Made by a program: the position numbers and the translations under genes. DNA of 64,000 nt, from contig JAAVTG010000069.1 in assembly GCA_011947345.1 (NCBI GenBank), forward strand, positions 62,001 to 126,000. Reading direction: 5' to 3'. This DNA comes from Phytophthora quininea (Eukaryota; Oomycota; Peronosporomycetes; Peronosporales; Peronosporaceae). Shown piece after piece: positions 56,690-64,000 of this stretch (its first letter is position 1; each line of letters starts with the position of its first letter). A model generated the notes under the pieces. The model saw only the letters and a list, made by a program, of their open reading frames with translations, did not search any database and was not told where the DNA came from.

Positions 56690-56820
56690 ATCCGATCGGA
56701 TCGGTTTGGATCGGATCGGATCGATTTTTGACCCGATTCAAACACAATCCGACTAGAAACGACTGTGATCGGATCAGATCCGATAGATAAATCGATTGGA
56801 TTATTTGTTACCCAACTCTA
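56690..56820. repeat. Right hAT subterminal GATCGG repeats and terminal inverted repeat
   Basis: Repeated GATCGGATCGG and CCGATC units from 56690, ending with TTACCCAACTCTA at 56808-56820, the inverted partner of the left end. Confidence 0.65.
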
Positions 56821-56823
56821 CTC

Positions 56824-57207
56824 TGAAGCCTATGTGTAGAGTGAAAATCTTAGAGCTTTTTAACCCTGATCAATCGCAAATTCATCGCTTTCATTCTTCT
56901 CGCTGGCGTGTACAGTCGTACATTCTGTTACTGGTGGCTTTCTACTGCGGTCTTCAATATAGTGACGCGTGAAATTTGCTATGACTTCGTATGTAGTGTT
57001 CATTTTTCGTAGTGTCTGATTGCAGACCCAAGCGCACTTGTTGCCTTTCTGGGTAACGTGTCTGCACTTGCTCAGCACAGACGCAGACGACTAGCGCCTG
57101 TTCTTCAGCAAACTCGATCAAGACAAAGTGTTTTTCTTGCAACTCGCTTGCTTGTGATAAATAGTTTTCTGTTGGCAGTACTACTACGTGTAGTGTAGTC
57201 GCTGGTC
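56824..57207. other. Intergenic region
   Basis: About 380 bp between the hAT end and the stop of the secreted-protein gene. A short minus-strand frame (56860-57078) carries no recognisable domain. Nothing is called. Confidence 0.45.
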
Positions 57208-57714
57208 TCACAGCGCGTTGTTCAGCGTCATTACCAGTAGCGCGTCCATGAGTCCTTTGACGCCGAGTTTGCCGGTGCCCCACTGGCGTTCTGCCAGGCC
57301 TCGCAGCCTCATTCTGGGCGCTTCGTCGTTCGCTGTTGCTTTTCGCCGCACCTGCTGGCTGTCGTCGCACTGTGCCAGATACGCCGCCATACGTCGCTGG
57401 TACATGAGCATTTCCTCGTCCCCGCACGTGGTAGAGTCCACCATATCCTCAATCCACACGAGGCAGTCGGTCGCGCAGTACTCTCCGTCGGCGTCCGATG
57501 CAGCCGCGTCGAACGTGAGCGCTGCCTTGCAACTGCTTGGCACCGTGACCGCCTTGCTGTCGGAATTGGCCTCCGACTCGAGCGTCGCGCGGATTGCTGC
57601 TATTCGGGACTGAACCAGCTGCAGGTCGTCTCTCGAACAGGCTTCTGCTGCTGCCGTGACCTCGAACATGCCCACGCAGGCCGCGACTAGCGCAATTTTA
57701 CTGAGCGACCGCAT
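57208..57714 (-). CDS. Secreted six-cysteine protein, loosely elicitin-like
   Basis: ATG 57714 gives MRSLSKIALVAACVGMFEVT, a good Sec signal peptide with cleavage expected near TAAAEA/C; in-frame upstream methionines would bury it. The mature part is about 145 residues with six cysteines spaced C-x35-C-x17-C-x3-C-x12-C-x18-C (VPSSCKAALTF; YCATDCLVWIEDM; CGDEEMLMYQRRMAAYLAQC). Six cysteines forming three disulfides with a close central pair recall elicitins, but classical elicitin spacing is different, so the resemblance is loose. The C-terminal 50 residues are Arg-rich and then hydrophobic (GLMDALLVMTLNNAL). The terminal hydrophobic stretch could be a weak GPI signal. No RxLR motif follows the signal peptide. 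Apoplastic location is inferred; function unknown. No frame breaks. Confidence 0.68.
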   Translation of the reverse strand: MRSLSKIALVAACVGMFEVTAAAEACSRDDLQLVQSRIAAIRATLESEANSDSKAVTVPSSCKAALTFDAAASDADGEYCATDCLVWIEDMVDSTTCGDEEMLMYQRRMAAYLAQCDDSQQVRRKATANDEAPRMRLRGLAERQWGTGKLGVKGLMDALLVMTLNNAL

Positions 57715-58440
57715 CAATTTCGATGTTGGAGATTTGAGAAGTGAGCGATGTATTGCAGCGGTCTTCATCGACTCTCGTGTCCACATTGCACAGATGTCTT
57801 TTGCAGCTCCTAAACATGCCCATCAGCTGGAACCACAAGTTTTATGCGGCTGGAGACGCTATTCTCATATTACCAGATAATGAGGTCACATGACAAAAGC
57901 AGGGTCGCATGACAAAGGAGTCGCGGTTTCTGTCCAACACGTCTCAGAAGTCGAGGCCGCTCCTACCGGGAGCTGTCTGCATAATCTTGCTCATCGTCAA
58001 CACGCATGCATTGCTGCGCCGCTTGCCACCTCAAAGTCCGTCCGCCAGAGATCACTAGTGTACAGACTTGGCTATCACGAGTGACACAAGTTTGAAGATA
58101 ATTTACTTCGTAGTCGTGAACTCTCTGTTCACGGCTTTGGAGTTGCAGCGTGCAGAGGAGGAAGTATGTGTCCGCCGAAGCTGAGAAGAGCCAACGAGCT
58201 CGACAGCCACCAAAATCTGCCGAAGAAGAGCTGCAGGGATTCATGCAAATGTGCCGAGCAAATCAGAGTTTGCTGGCCATTAGTCTGAAGGGGATGCCGT
58301 GGACACACTCCATGACTAAAGCGTGGGTTGTCTAGTGGAGAATGTGTCGGTGCACGTGTACATCGTCGATGTGGGTACGGTGCTGATTGTATTTTTCCAG
58401 GACTAGAGGTTGCAGTGGAAGTTTTACTCGAGCATTATTG
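57715..58440. other. Intergenic region with a small unassigned frame
   Basis: The plus-strand frame 58150-58335 (AEKSQRARQPPKSAEEELQG) is helix-like but too short and without a promoter or family to call. The remainder holds the promoter of the minus-strand secreted protein. Confidence 0.4.
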
Positions 58441-58447
58441 TTGAGCA

Positions 58448-58845
58448 TGTTTTTGATCAGGCGGCGGTAATGTCAAAACCCGGTGGCTCTGGCATCCCCT
58501 GCAGCTCCGACATATCCACATTCTTGGAGCCGAGCAGCTTCAAGCGTATTACTACTGGGCTCGTTTTGCGCACAGGTAAATCGCAGACACTTGAAGTTGT
58601 GTGTGTGTGTGTGTGTGTGTCAAACGTGGCGCCTATGCAGCGTACTGCAACAACACCCAGGACTACGTGCATGTAGATTTCGCCACCAACACGCAGGAGA
58701 TCGCGGTGAACGAGGACGACTCTGCTGCGACCACATGGAGTACGGCTAGTTCACAGCAGCTGTGCACATGTCACGAACCAGGAGGTGGAGTGCTGGAAAC
58801 TACAACAGTAGCTATTCCTTCGCGGTTCCAACATGCTCATTGCTG
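58448..58845 (+). pseudogene. Possible gene fragment split by a TG microsatellite
   Basis: Two plus-strand stretches look coding: GGSGIPCSSDISTFLEPSSF...TTGLVLRTG, and after a gap RGAYAAYCNNTQDYVHVDFA...TSSQQLCTCHEPGGG, stop near 58845. Between them a gtaaat donor (58576) leads into a TG repeat, but no clear acceptor is seen. No start codon context and no recognised family. It may be an exon pair of an unannotated gene or a relic. Confidence 0.3.
58598..58620 (+). repeat. TG dinucleotide microsatellite
   Basis: Uninterrupted TG repeat of 23 bases, inside a probable intron or relic. Confidence 0.9.
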
Positions 58846-59015
58846 AGCGGTGGTTCTATTAGTGAGCTTCGGTGTATGGACTGCGTGAAATACATTTTAG
58901 TTGTGCGTTTACTCGTCCACTTTTATGCTGCCAACTTCAACTTGCCACATATTTAGCGCAAGTGATTTGAAAGATCGATTGAAAAGTTTAAGTGAGCGCG
59001 CAGCGGCAAAACCGC

Positions 59016-60241
59016 TTACTTGCGCACACCACAAGACACAGCCTCACCAGCAGTTGAAGCAGATTGTTGGACGCTCGACGACGAGGACCCAACATTGGGA
59101 GCACCAGCGCCCCCATCGAGCCGGCAAAGCGCCGCCGCCCATCGACCCTCCGAATCCCCATGGACCCGCCAAAACTGCCACCTTGGCCGGGACCACCACC
59201 GACAACGGAATCGCTCGAGACAACACCACCGTCGGCTGTCAGCGTGGCAGCTTCTTGCACTTCTCGAGCCGCGGTCATATCCACAGCCAGCGAGATCCAC
59301 ACGAACACACCGTCCGCCACCGAGTCGCCAAGTAGCGCATACTCCATGATGGGGTCATAACCATCTTCCGCAGCAGCTTGCAGCCACATGTCGTCCTCAT
59401 TCAATGTGATCGCCTGCGTGTTGGTCACGTACGTATCCTGCTCGTTGACGGTCGTGATGAGATCCTGGTCGAAGAAGAATTGGCCGACATGCGCGATAGA
59501 GCTACCGGAGTAGGTTCCATTGGAAAGAACCGTTCCGTTGTAGTTGCCGATAAAATGCAGGTGAGTGGCGCGCTCGACGTAATGGCCTGGGAAAATGGAG
59601 ATCATCTGGGCGACGCCATCTTCGTCCGTGGGAGTCACGCCGCGTAGGAATGTCTTGTCGATATTCGAGGCGTCGCTGCTGTCACCGTTGCCGTCAGCCA
59701 CCACACCCGAGTACACACCCGTCGCATTCGCGTGCCAGAAGTCGACGTACATGTCGGTCACGGGCTCACAAGTGCTCACATCGATCACTTGCACATCGAT
59801 GTACATATCGATGCCGGTTTGGTCCTCGCGCATGTCGTTGCGGATGTACTCCCCAAGAACGTAGTATGGCCCGTAGGTGACTTCGGGCTCGAGCACGCAT
59901 GCGACTTCGTCGCCGAAAAGCACGCTGGACGACGTGTCGGCCGTGACGCCCGTGAGGTTGGACTTGTGACTGGTGGCGGAAACAGAATCGGCATCAAGTC
60001 GACGTCGTTGAGTTCGCAGGTTTTCGACTGCTTGAGCACGACGACCCGCAGCACGCTCCTGCAGCTTGCGCATGGACTCAGTGTTGGCGCAGTCTCCGAG
60101 CGCGTGTTTGGCGTTGGCGGCGAAGAGCTTGCGCTGGTCGGCGGAGAGCGTGGGGCGAGTAGCCATTTGGTGGGCCGATGCAGAGTTGACGAAGGTGAGG
60201 GCAGCGACGGAGGCTGCGAGAATGGATGAAGTGTTCACCAT
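59016..60241 (-). CDS. Secreted intradiol ring-cleavage dioxygenase, copy 1
   Basis: Non-haem Fe(III) enzyme family that opens catechol-type aromatic rings between the hydroxyls. ATG 60241 gives MVNTSSILAASVAALTFVNS and a signal peptide, so it is probably extracellular. The propeptide-like region (HQMATRPTLSADQRKLFAAN) is shared with copy 2. Iron-ligand candidates are Tyr in VTYGPYYVLGEYIRNDM and Tyr/His/His in FPGHYVERATHLHFIGNY; CEPVTDMYVDFWHANATGVY is the usual beta-sandwich block. The C-terminal tail is Gly/Ser-rich. A one-base change near 59170 separates GGSFGGSMG from alternative tails; the Ser-rich end NVGSSSSSVQQSASTAGEAV stopping at 59016 is preferred because it resembles a linker or GPI-type tail. 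It is divergent from copy 2, 1.24 kb apart. Role in lignin or plant-phenolic breakdown is an inference. Confidence 0.88.
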
Positions 60242-61481
60242 GACGACGGAGTCGAGGTTGAAAAGTAGTAGAGAGCAAATTGAAATCTGACCGAGTAGTC
60301 TAGCCGACTGAGGGCGGCGCCGGCTCCGGCGATTGCCAGTGGGCAATGCCCAGAGGCGGTTGTTACTACGGCAACAATGTGCAGATCTTTAATAGTTTCC
60401 GGTATTAAAGCTTCTGGCGGCTAAACAACACCATCAGGCGGCCATAGAACTTGTCCTGTCGCTGAGGATACTCTCAGCACAACCCCGGAATCGCGCATTC
60501 ATGCTGTCCGTTGCCTGGTGGACTCGTCGATGACAGAACTGCCAAGATGGCGTGCGAACTTGGTAACGCCGCTTGCCGCTCTCGACCGATCCGATACCGA
60601 CCAGACCCGATCGATTGTCTGCTCAGAAGCGAAATGTCTTTCAGCACACGTGTGACTCAAAGAGGAAAGGCAAAATCGTACTCGTAGAGGAGCAGACCAT
60701 GTCCACGGAGCGCCTGACGCTCTCCTGAGATATCGTTAGCAGGAGTTTGCATCATAACGACCTTTGTGTGGGAATACTCACGTTGAGGCCATCAATTCGT
60801 GGTGGATCACCTGGTGGTGATGATTCCTGTCCTACGCGGCTTTGCACTGCACAATACAAGAGAAATCGTCGTCCTGAGCGCGCTGTTCAAGTCGGTGAAG
60901 TCGAGTTATGCACTACCAATTCGTTTTGATTCCAACTCGTACCGGGAACTGCCAATAACTGCCAGTGCTGTTTCAAAAACGACTGTAGAAATTGGCAAGG
61001 TTGTTGCATGTGCGAAACTACCCGAATTCTTTAGTCGCAGAACGGAGTGGACAGGCACCCACCTCAGCAAATGGGATCGGCTCACCCGGACGTGGTGTAC
61101 AGATGGCCGAGAATTTACCAACGACAAGCTTCGTGACGAATCTTGGCAGTGTTTGGTCCATAGGTGGCGATATGTGCGCTCTTCCCAAATCATGCTGTCT
61201 GGCAGTCAGTGTCTGCATCGGTGGAATCCGGGGTCTCGCCCTTTGTTAAACAACAATGCCCCTTTTCACGGAGATCGGAGCTTCAACGCTGGCATGCATG
61301 CCGTGAATCACTACCTTGACGACGCCAATATCCACTCGAACTGCAGCGGTGGCCGACCACCAGGCCAAAGCAATTAAGACGGCGACCCGAGACACAACCA
61401 CTTTGCAATTCGCTCTCCACTGCCCAGGCAGCAACAACAACAACACCACCTCGAGACTCTCGACTCCATTTCCACGCCAAC
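60242..61481. promoter_or_regulatory. Shared divergent promoter region of the dioxygenase pair
   Basis: 1.24 kb between divergent start codons. A plus-strand frame at 60799-61377 has no ATG start and no recognised domain, so it is not called. A short ccgatccgatac...cccgatcgatt stretch at 60585-60616 resembles the hAT subterminal repeats and may be a relic. Pyrimidine-rich leader tcgactccatttccacgcca precedes the copy 2 ATG. Confidence 0.45.
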
Positions 61482-62633
61482 ATGGTGAAACTTCTCTCTA
61501 TCGTCGCTGCAGTCGCTCTAGCGGCCTCCACCACCGTCGACATCGCATCGGCCCACCAAATGGCTACTCGCCCCACGCTCTCCGCCGACCAGCGCAAGCT
61601 CTTCGCCGCCAACGCCAAACACGCGCTCGGAGACTGCGCCAACACCGAGTCCATGCGTAAGCTGCAAGAACGTGCTGCGGCCCGTCGTGCCCAAGCCGTC
61701 GAGAACCTCCGTGTTCAGCGCCAACGTCGACTAGACTCGACCACTGCCGTCGCCACCAACCACAAGTCCAACTTGACGGGTATCACGGCCGACACGTCGT
61801 CCAGCGTGCTCTTCGGCGACGAAGTTGCGTGCGTTCTTGAGCCCGAGGTTACATACGGACCGTATTACGTGTCGGGTGAGTACATCCGCAACGACATGCG
61901 CGAGGACCAAACCGGCATCGATATGTACATCGACTTGCAAGTGATCGACGTGAGCACTTGCGAGCCGGTGACTGACATGTACGTCGACTTCTGGCACGCG
62001 AATGCGACGGGTGTGTACTCGGGTGTGGTGGCTGACGGCAATGGTGACAGCAGCGATGCCACCAACATCAACGCCACCTTCTGTCGCGGCATCGCCCCCA
62101 CCGACGAAGACGGCGTGGCACAAATGCTGACGATCTTCCCGGGTCACTACGTCGAGCGCGCCACTCACCTGCACATGATCGGCAACTACAACGGCACGGT
62201 GCTGGCAAACGGCACGTATTCCGGCAGCTCGGTCGCGCACGTCGGCCAATTCTTCTTCGATCAGACCCTCATCACGGCCGTTAACGAGCAGGACACGTAC
62301 GTGACCAACACGCAGGAGATCACGCTGAATGAGGACGATCAATGGCTGATCGCTGCTGCCGAGAACGATTACGACCCGATCATGGAGTACGCTTACCTGG
62401 GCGACTCCGTGGCGGACGGTCTGTTCACGTGGATCTCGGTGGCCGTGAATATGTCTGCGAACCAGGAGGTTGAGACGGCTGCTACGTTGACGGAAAACGG
62501 CGGCGTAGCGACCACGAACTCGTTGCTGAGTGGCGGCGCTGGAGGCATGGGCAGCTTCGGTGGGTCCATGGGCGGATTCGGAGGCAGCGGCAACTTTGCT
62601 GGCTCGGCGGGAGGCTCGGCTCCATCTCTGTAA
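61482..62633 (+). CDS. Secreted intradiol ring-cleavage dioxygenase, copy 2
   Basis: Intact single-exon paralogue of copy 1, 383 residues. MVKLLSIVAAVALAASTTVD is a clear signal peptide. From AHQMATRPTLSADQRKLFAA the two copies are nearly collinear, with differences concentrated in the signal peptide, a DSTTAVATNH stretch and the tail. Ligand motifs GPYYVSGEYIRNDM and FPGHYVERATHLHMIGNY are intact, so activity is plausible. Several N-x-[ST] glycosylation sites (NANAT, NYNGT, NGTYSG) support secretion. The C-terminus is a Gly/Ser/Phe repeat (MGSFGGSMGGFGGSGNFAGS), possibly a wall-associated linker. The gene runs tail-to-tail with the downstream dehydrogenase. No frame breaks, unlike copy 1. 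Confidence 0.92.
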   Translation: MVKLLSIVAAVALAASTTVDIASAHQMATRPTLSADQRKLFAANAKHALGDCANTESMRKLQERAAARRAQAVENLRVQRQRRLDSTTAVATNHKSNLTGITADTSSSVLFGDEVACVLEPEVTYGPYYVSGEYIRNDMREDQTGIDMYIDLQVIDVSTCEPVTDMYVDFWHANATGVYSGVVADGNGDSSDATNINATFCRGIAPTDEDGVAQMLTIFPGHYVERATHLHMIGNYNGTVLANGTYSGSSVAHVGQFFFDQTLITAVNEQDTYVTNTQEITLNEDDQWLIAAAENDYDPIMEYAYLGDSVADGLFTWISVAVNMSANQEVETAATLTENGGVATTNSLLSGGAGGMGSFGGSMGGFGGSGNFAGSAGGSAPSL

Positions 62634-62820
62634 GTTTTGTCTTGTAGCTAGCTGGAACACCGGAAGCAAGCAACGAAGAAAGAAAAACAGTGCAACCAGC
62701 TTACCCGAATTTTTAACGCCCTTCCTTAGCCCTTGAAAACTGTTCTCCATCTTGAGGCGGGCTCGAATCCGTGCTGGTGCTGCGTTGACGACACATATTT
62801 CTTCCTTACTCCAAAAGAGT

Positions 62821-63717
62821 TTAGCACACGCCATGAGGAGATTCTCGCCTTGCACACCAGCAACAAGATTCGCGACGGCGATGTCAGCCATAGCCTGTCG
62901 AGTTTTGACAGTGGCCGACCCAATATGCGGCATCACAACACAATTTTGCAGCGAGAAGAGTGGGTGTGACGGAGACAATGGTTCTGGTGTCGTCACATCC
63001 AGTCCAGCGGCGGCGATCGCCTTGCTGCGGAGGGTCTCGACCAGTGCGTCTTGGTCCACCAACTCGCCTCGACCAGTGTTGATCAGCACCGCACTCGACT
63101 TCATCAACTGCAGTTCTTCGGCACCGATGCAGCCGCGGGTCGCCTCCGTCAGTGGCTGGTGCAGACTCACCACGTCGCTGCGGCGCAGGAGCGTCTTCAT
63201 GTCCACGTACTCCACGCTGCTGACGTCGCCACCGAGCGACTGAACGACGTCGGGCTTCTCTCGAGGACCCGTGTAGAGGATCTTACAGTTGAAGCCGTTC
63301 TTGAGCATGCGAGCGTAGGTGGCTCCGATCCGACCGAGGCCGACGACGCCGACGGTGCATCCCGTGATGTCGGATCCGCAGTACTGGAACGGCTGCCAGA
63401 CCCCACTCTCCATTGCGCGCACTAGCTGCGCACTCGAGCAATCGGCGCTTGGTCGCGAAGGTCAAAGCCACCGCTGTCTCTGCAGTCGACACGTCCAAAA
63501 CTCCAGGGGTGTACCCCACGCGCACGTTCCGGCCTTGCAAGCGTCGATGTCAATGTGGTTGTAGCCCACCGACATGCTCGTCAGCCGTTGGCGGAATTGC
63601 TCTGGGGTGAGACACGAGTCCTGGTTAGCACAGCGACAGTCGGCACCAAGACAACGAGCACCTCACCGATGGCGTAGGGCACATTCCGCGAGAAGAAGAC
63701 CTTGAGCGGCGGCATGA
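62821..63717 (-). CDS. D-2-hydroxyacid dehydrogenase (glyoxylate/hydroxypyruvate reductase-like), apparently lacking part of the catalytic domain
   Basis: NAD(P)H-dependent reductase family. ATG 63717 gives MPPLKVFFSRNVPYAI, then a 65 bp-class intron (gtgagg to ccccag, about 63604-63668) leads directly to EQFRQRLTSMSVGYNHID. Family members have about 50-60 further residues between these points, so part of the N-terminal substrate domain is missing. The Rossmann domain is complete: VGVVGLGRIGATYARML, INTGRGELVDQDAL (catalytic Arg region), AGLDVTTPEPL (Glu) and MPHIGSATVKTR (His). Frame changes near 63545, 63425 and 62838 are bridged; the preferred end is GENLPHGVC at 62821. The long open frame continuing to 61731 is antisense to the dioxygenase. 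A paralogue starts divergently 136 bp away. Confidence 0.8.
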
Positions 63718-63853
63718 GGATCCGGACGAGGGAATGATCTGCAGCACCTGAGTGGCTAAAATGTAATCAGCGCCGATTAGATGAGCGTCGATCGACGAGC
63801 TCTACGAGCGATGGCTAGCCTTCCATTCCGACATCTCCGTGCTGACCAACGCC
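63718..63853. promoter_or_regulatory. 136 bp bidirectional promoter between dehydrogenase paralogues
   Basis: It separates two divergent ATGs of related genes. Contains an AT-rich ggctaaaatgtaatcagcg patch and palindromic cgtcgatcgacg near 63785-63797. Regulatory function is inferred from position. Confidence 0.45.
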
Positions 63854-64000
63854 ATGCCTTCGAGTGCCCCCGCAAAGGTTTTCTTCACGCGCAATTGGCC
63901 GTACGCCATCGGTGAGGAAGTTGTGGGCGGACGTCTCTACCGGCTATTTGACTTTGACTTGCTTGAGTAGATCTCCTTCGCAAGCGCATCGGCAACTCTA
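63854..64000 (+). CDS. 5' end of a second D-2-hydroxyacid dehydrogenase, truncated by the window
   Basis: ATG 63854 reads MPSSAPAKVFFTRNWPYAIG, matching the N-terminus of the divergent dehydrogenase (KVFFSRNVPYAI). At the same point as in that gene a gtgagg donor follows (63904), so an intron probably begins there and runs past the window end. Only about 17 residues of exon 1 are visible. Read straight through, the frame stops at 63968-63970 (DFDLLE), which is most simply intron sequence. Expected product: glyoxylate/hydroxypyruvate reductase-like enzyme. Confidence 0.6.

Larger units (their letters stand above)
49228..56820. mobile_element. hAT-family transposon carrying host gene fragments
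   Basis: A perfect 13-base inverted pair, TAGAGTTGGGTAA at 49228-49240 and its complement at 56808-56820, fits hAT ends (Y-A-R-N-G start). Inside both ends are dense subterminal repeats of GATCGGATC type (49250-49360 and 56690-56805), like the transposase-binding repeats of hAT elements. Between them are the hAT transposase (52533-54578), a Ser/Gly-repeat gene fragment (about 49600-52150) and an antisense EF3 fragment (54655-56588). The 8-bp flanks (tcacgaac and ctctgaag) do not match, so a target-site duplication is not visible. A third GATCCGATC block at about 52390-52425 leaves open a composite of two elements. Confidence 0.65.

Noticed and set aside
60799..61377. 192-residue plus-strand frame between the dioxygenases
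   Set aside because: GTG start, no domain, and it ends in the immediate promoter of the downstream gene.
61731..62820. Long minus-strand frame continuing the dehydrogenase across the dioxygenase
   Set aside because: It is antisense to an intact, well-conserved dioxygenase; the dehydrogenase family ends at about 62821.
1..64000. CRISPR arrays, operons or phage genes
   Set aside because: The window is eukaryotic; no regularly spaced repeats with unique spacers and no bacterial-type gene clusters were seen.

Overview
This window is eukaryotic nuclear DNA that looks like an oomycete, most likely Phytophthora or a close relative (inference). The support is compact GC-rich genes on both strands with 40-75 bp GT-AG introns, secreted intradiol dioxygenases, TIGR00027-type methyltransferases, MULE, pogo and hAT transposases of oomycete style, a tRNA-derived element, and a cilium-type TOG-array protein fitting an organism with flagellate zoospores. 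Nearly every long gene is interrupted by one or more one-base frame changes that restore a conserved frame, and many are explained by one missing base in a homopolymer. I read most of them as draft-assembly errors, so gene spans below cover the whole reconstructed locus.

Layout. 0.4-2.3 kb: serine-rich coiled-coil protein (-). 3.8-4.8 kb: dienoyl-CoA isomerase ECH1 (-). 4.8-8.2 kb: EF-hand protein copy 1 (+). 8.2-10.5 kb: two nuclear-looking genes (-), one with a Pol-beta-like helix-hairpin-helix domain. 10.7-11.5 kb: unknown basic protein (+). 11.7-14.4 kb: nucleoporin Nup93/Nic96 (-). 15.5-19.8 kb: large RanBP2-finger/PDZ/PDZ/PH/C2 scaffold ending in WH2-like repeats (+). 20.2-21.4 kb: ankyrin protein (+). 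21.6-24.5 kb: three SAM methyltransferases, the outer two being inverted copies. 24.9-26.0 kb: mitochondrial carrier (-). 26.3 kb: ribosomal protein eS10 (+). 27.0-30.3 kb: EF-hand protein copy 2, inverted relative to copy 1. 30.8-33.3 kb: histidine phosphatase/NAD kinase 2 fusion (+). 33.4-35.1 kb: PRPF40-like splicing factor (-), divergent from a small coiled-coil gene. 36.5-38.7 kb: MAP kinase with a TKH activation motif (+). 39.4-43.7 kb: TOGARAM1/crescerin-like four-TOG protein (+).

43.8-56.8 kb is a transposon island. A TIR pair at 43.77 and 49.18 kb encloses a tRNA-like repeat, a pogo transposase and a MULE transposase. About 50 bp further on, a second TIR pair (49.228 and 56.820 kb) encloses a hAT transposase flanked by two host-derived fragments: a Ser/Gly solenoid-repeat protein and a truncated antisense translation elongation factor 3.

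56.8-64 kb: a secreted six-cysteine protein (-), a possible coding fragment, a divergent pair of secreted intradiol dioxygenases, and a divergent pair of D-2-hydroxyacid dehydrogenases, the second cut by the window edge.

The genes do not form one pathway. Recurring themes are local inverted duplication (EF-hand gene, methyltransferases, dioxygenases, dehydrogenases), unusual domain fusions, and transposons that appear to carry host gene pieces.
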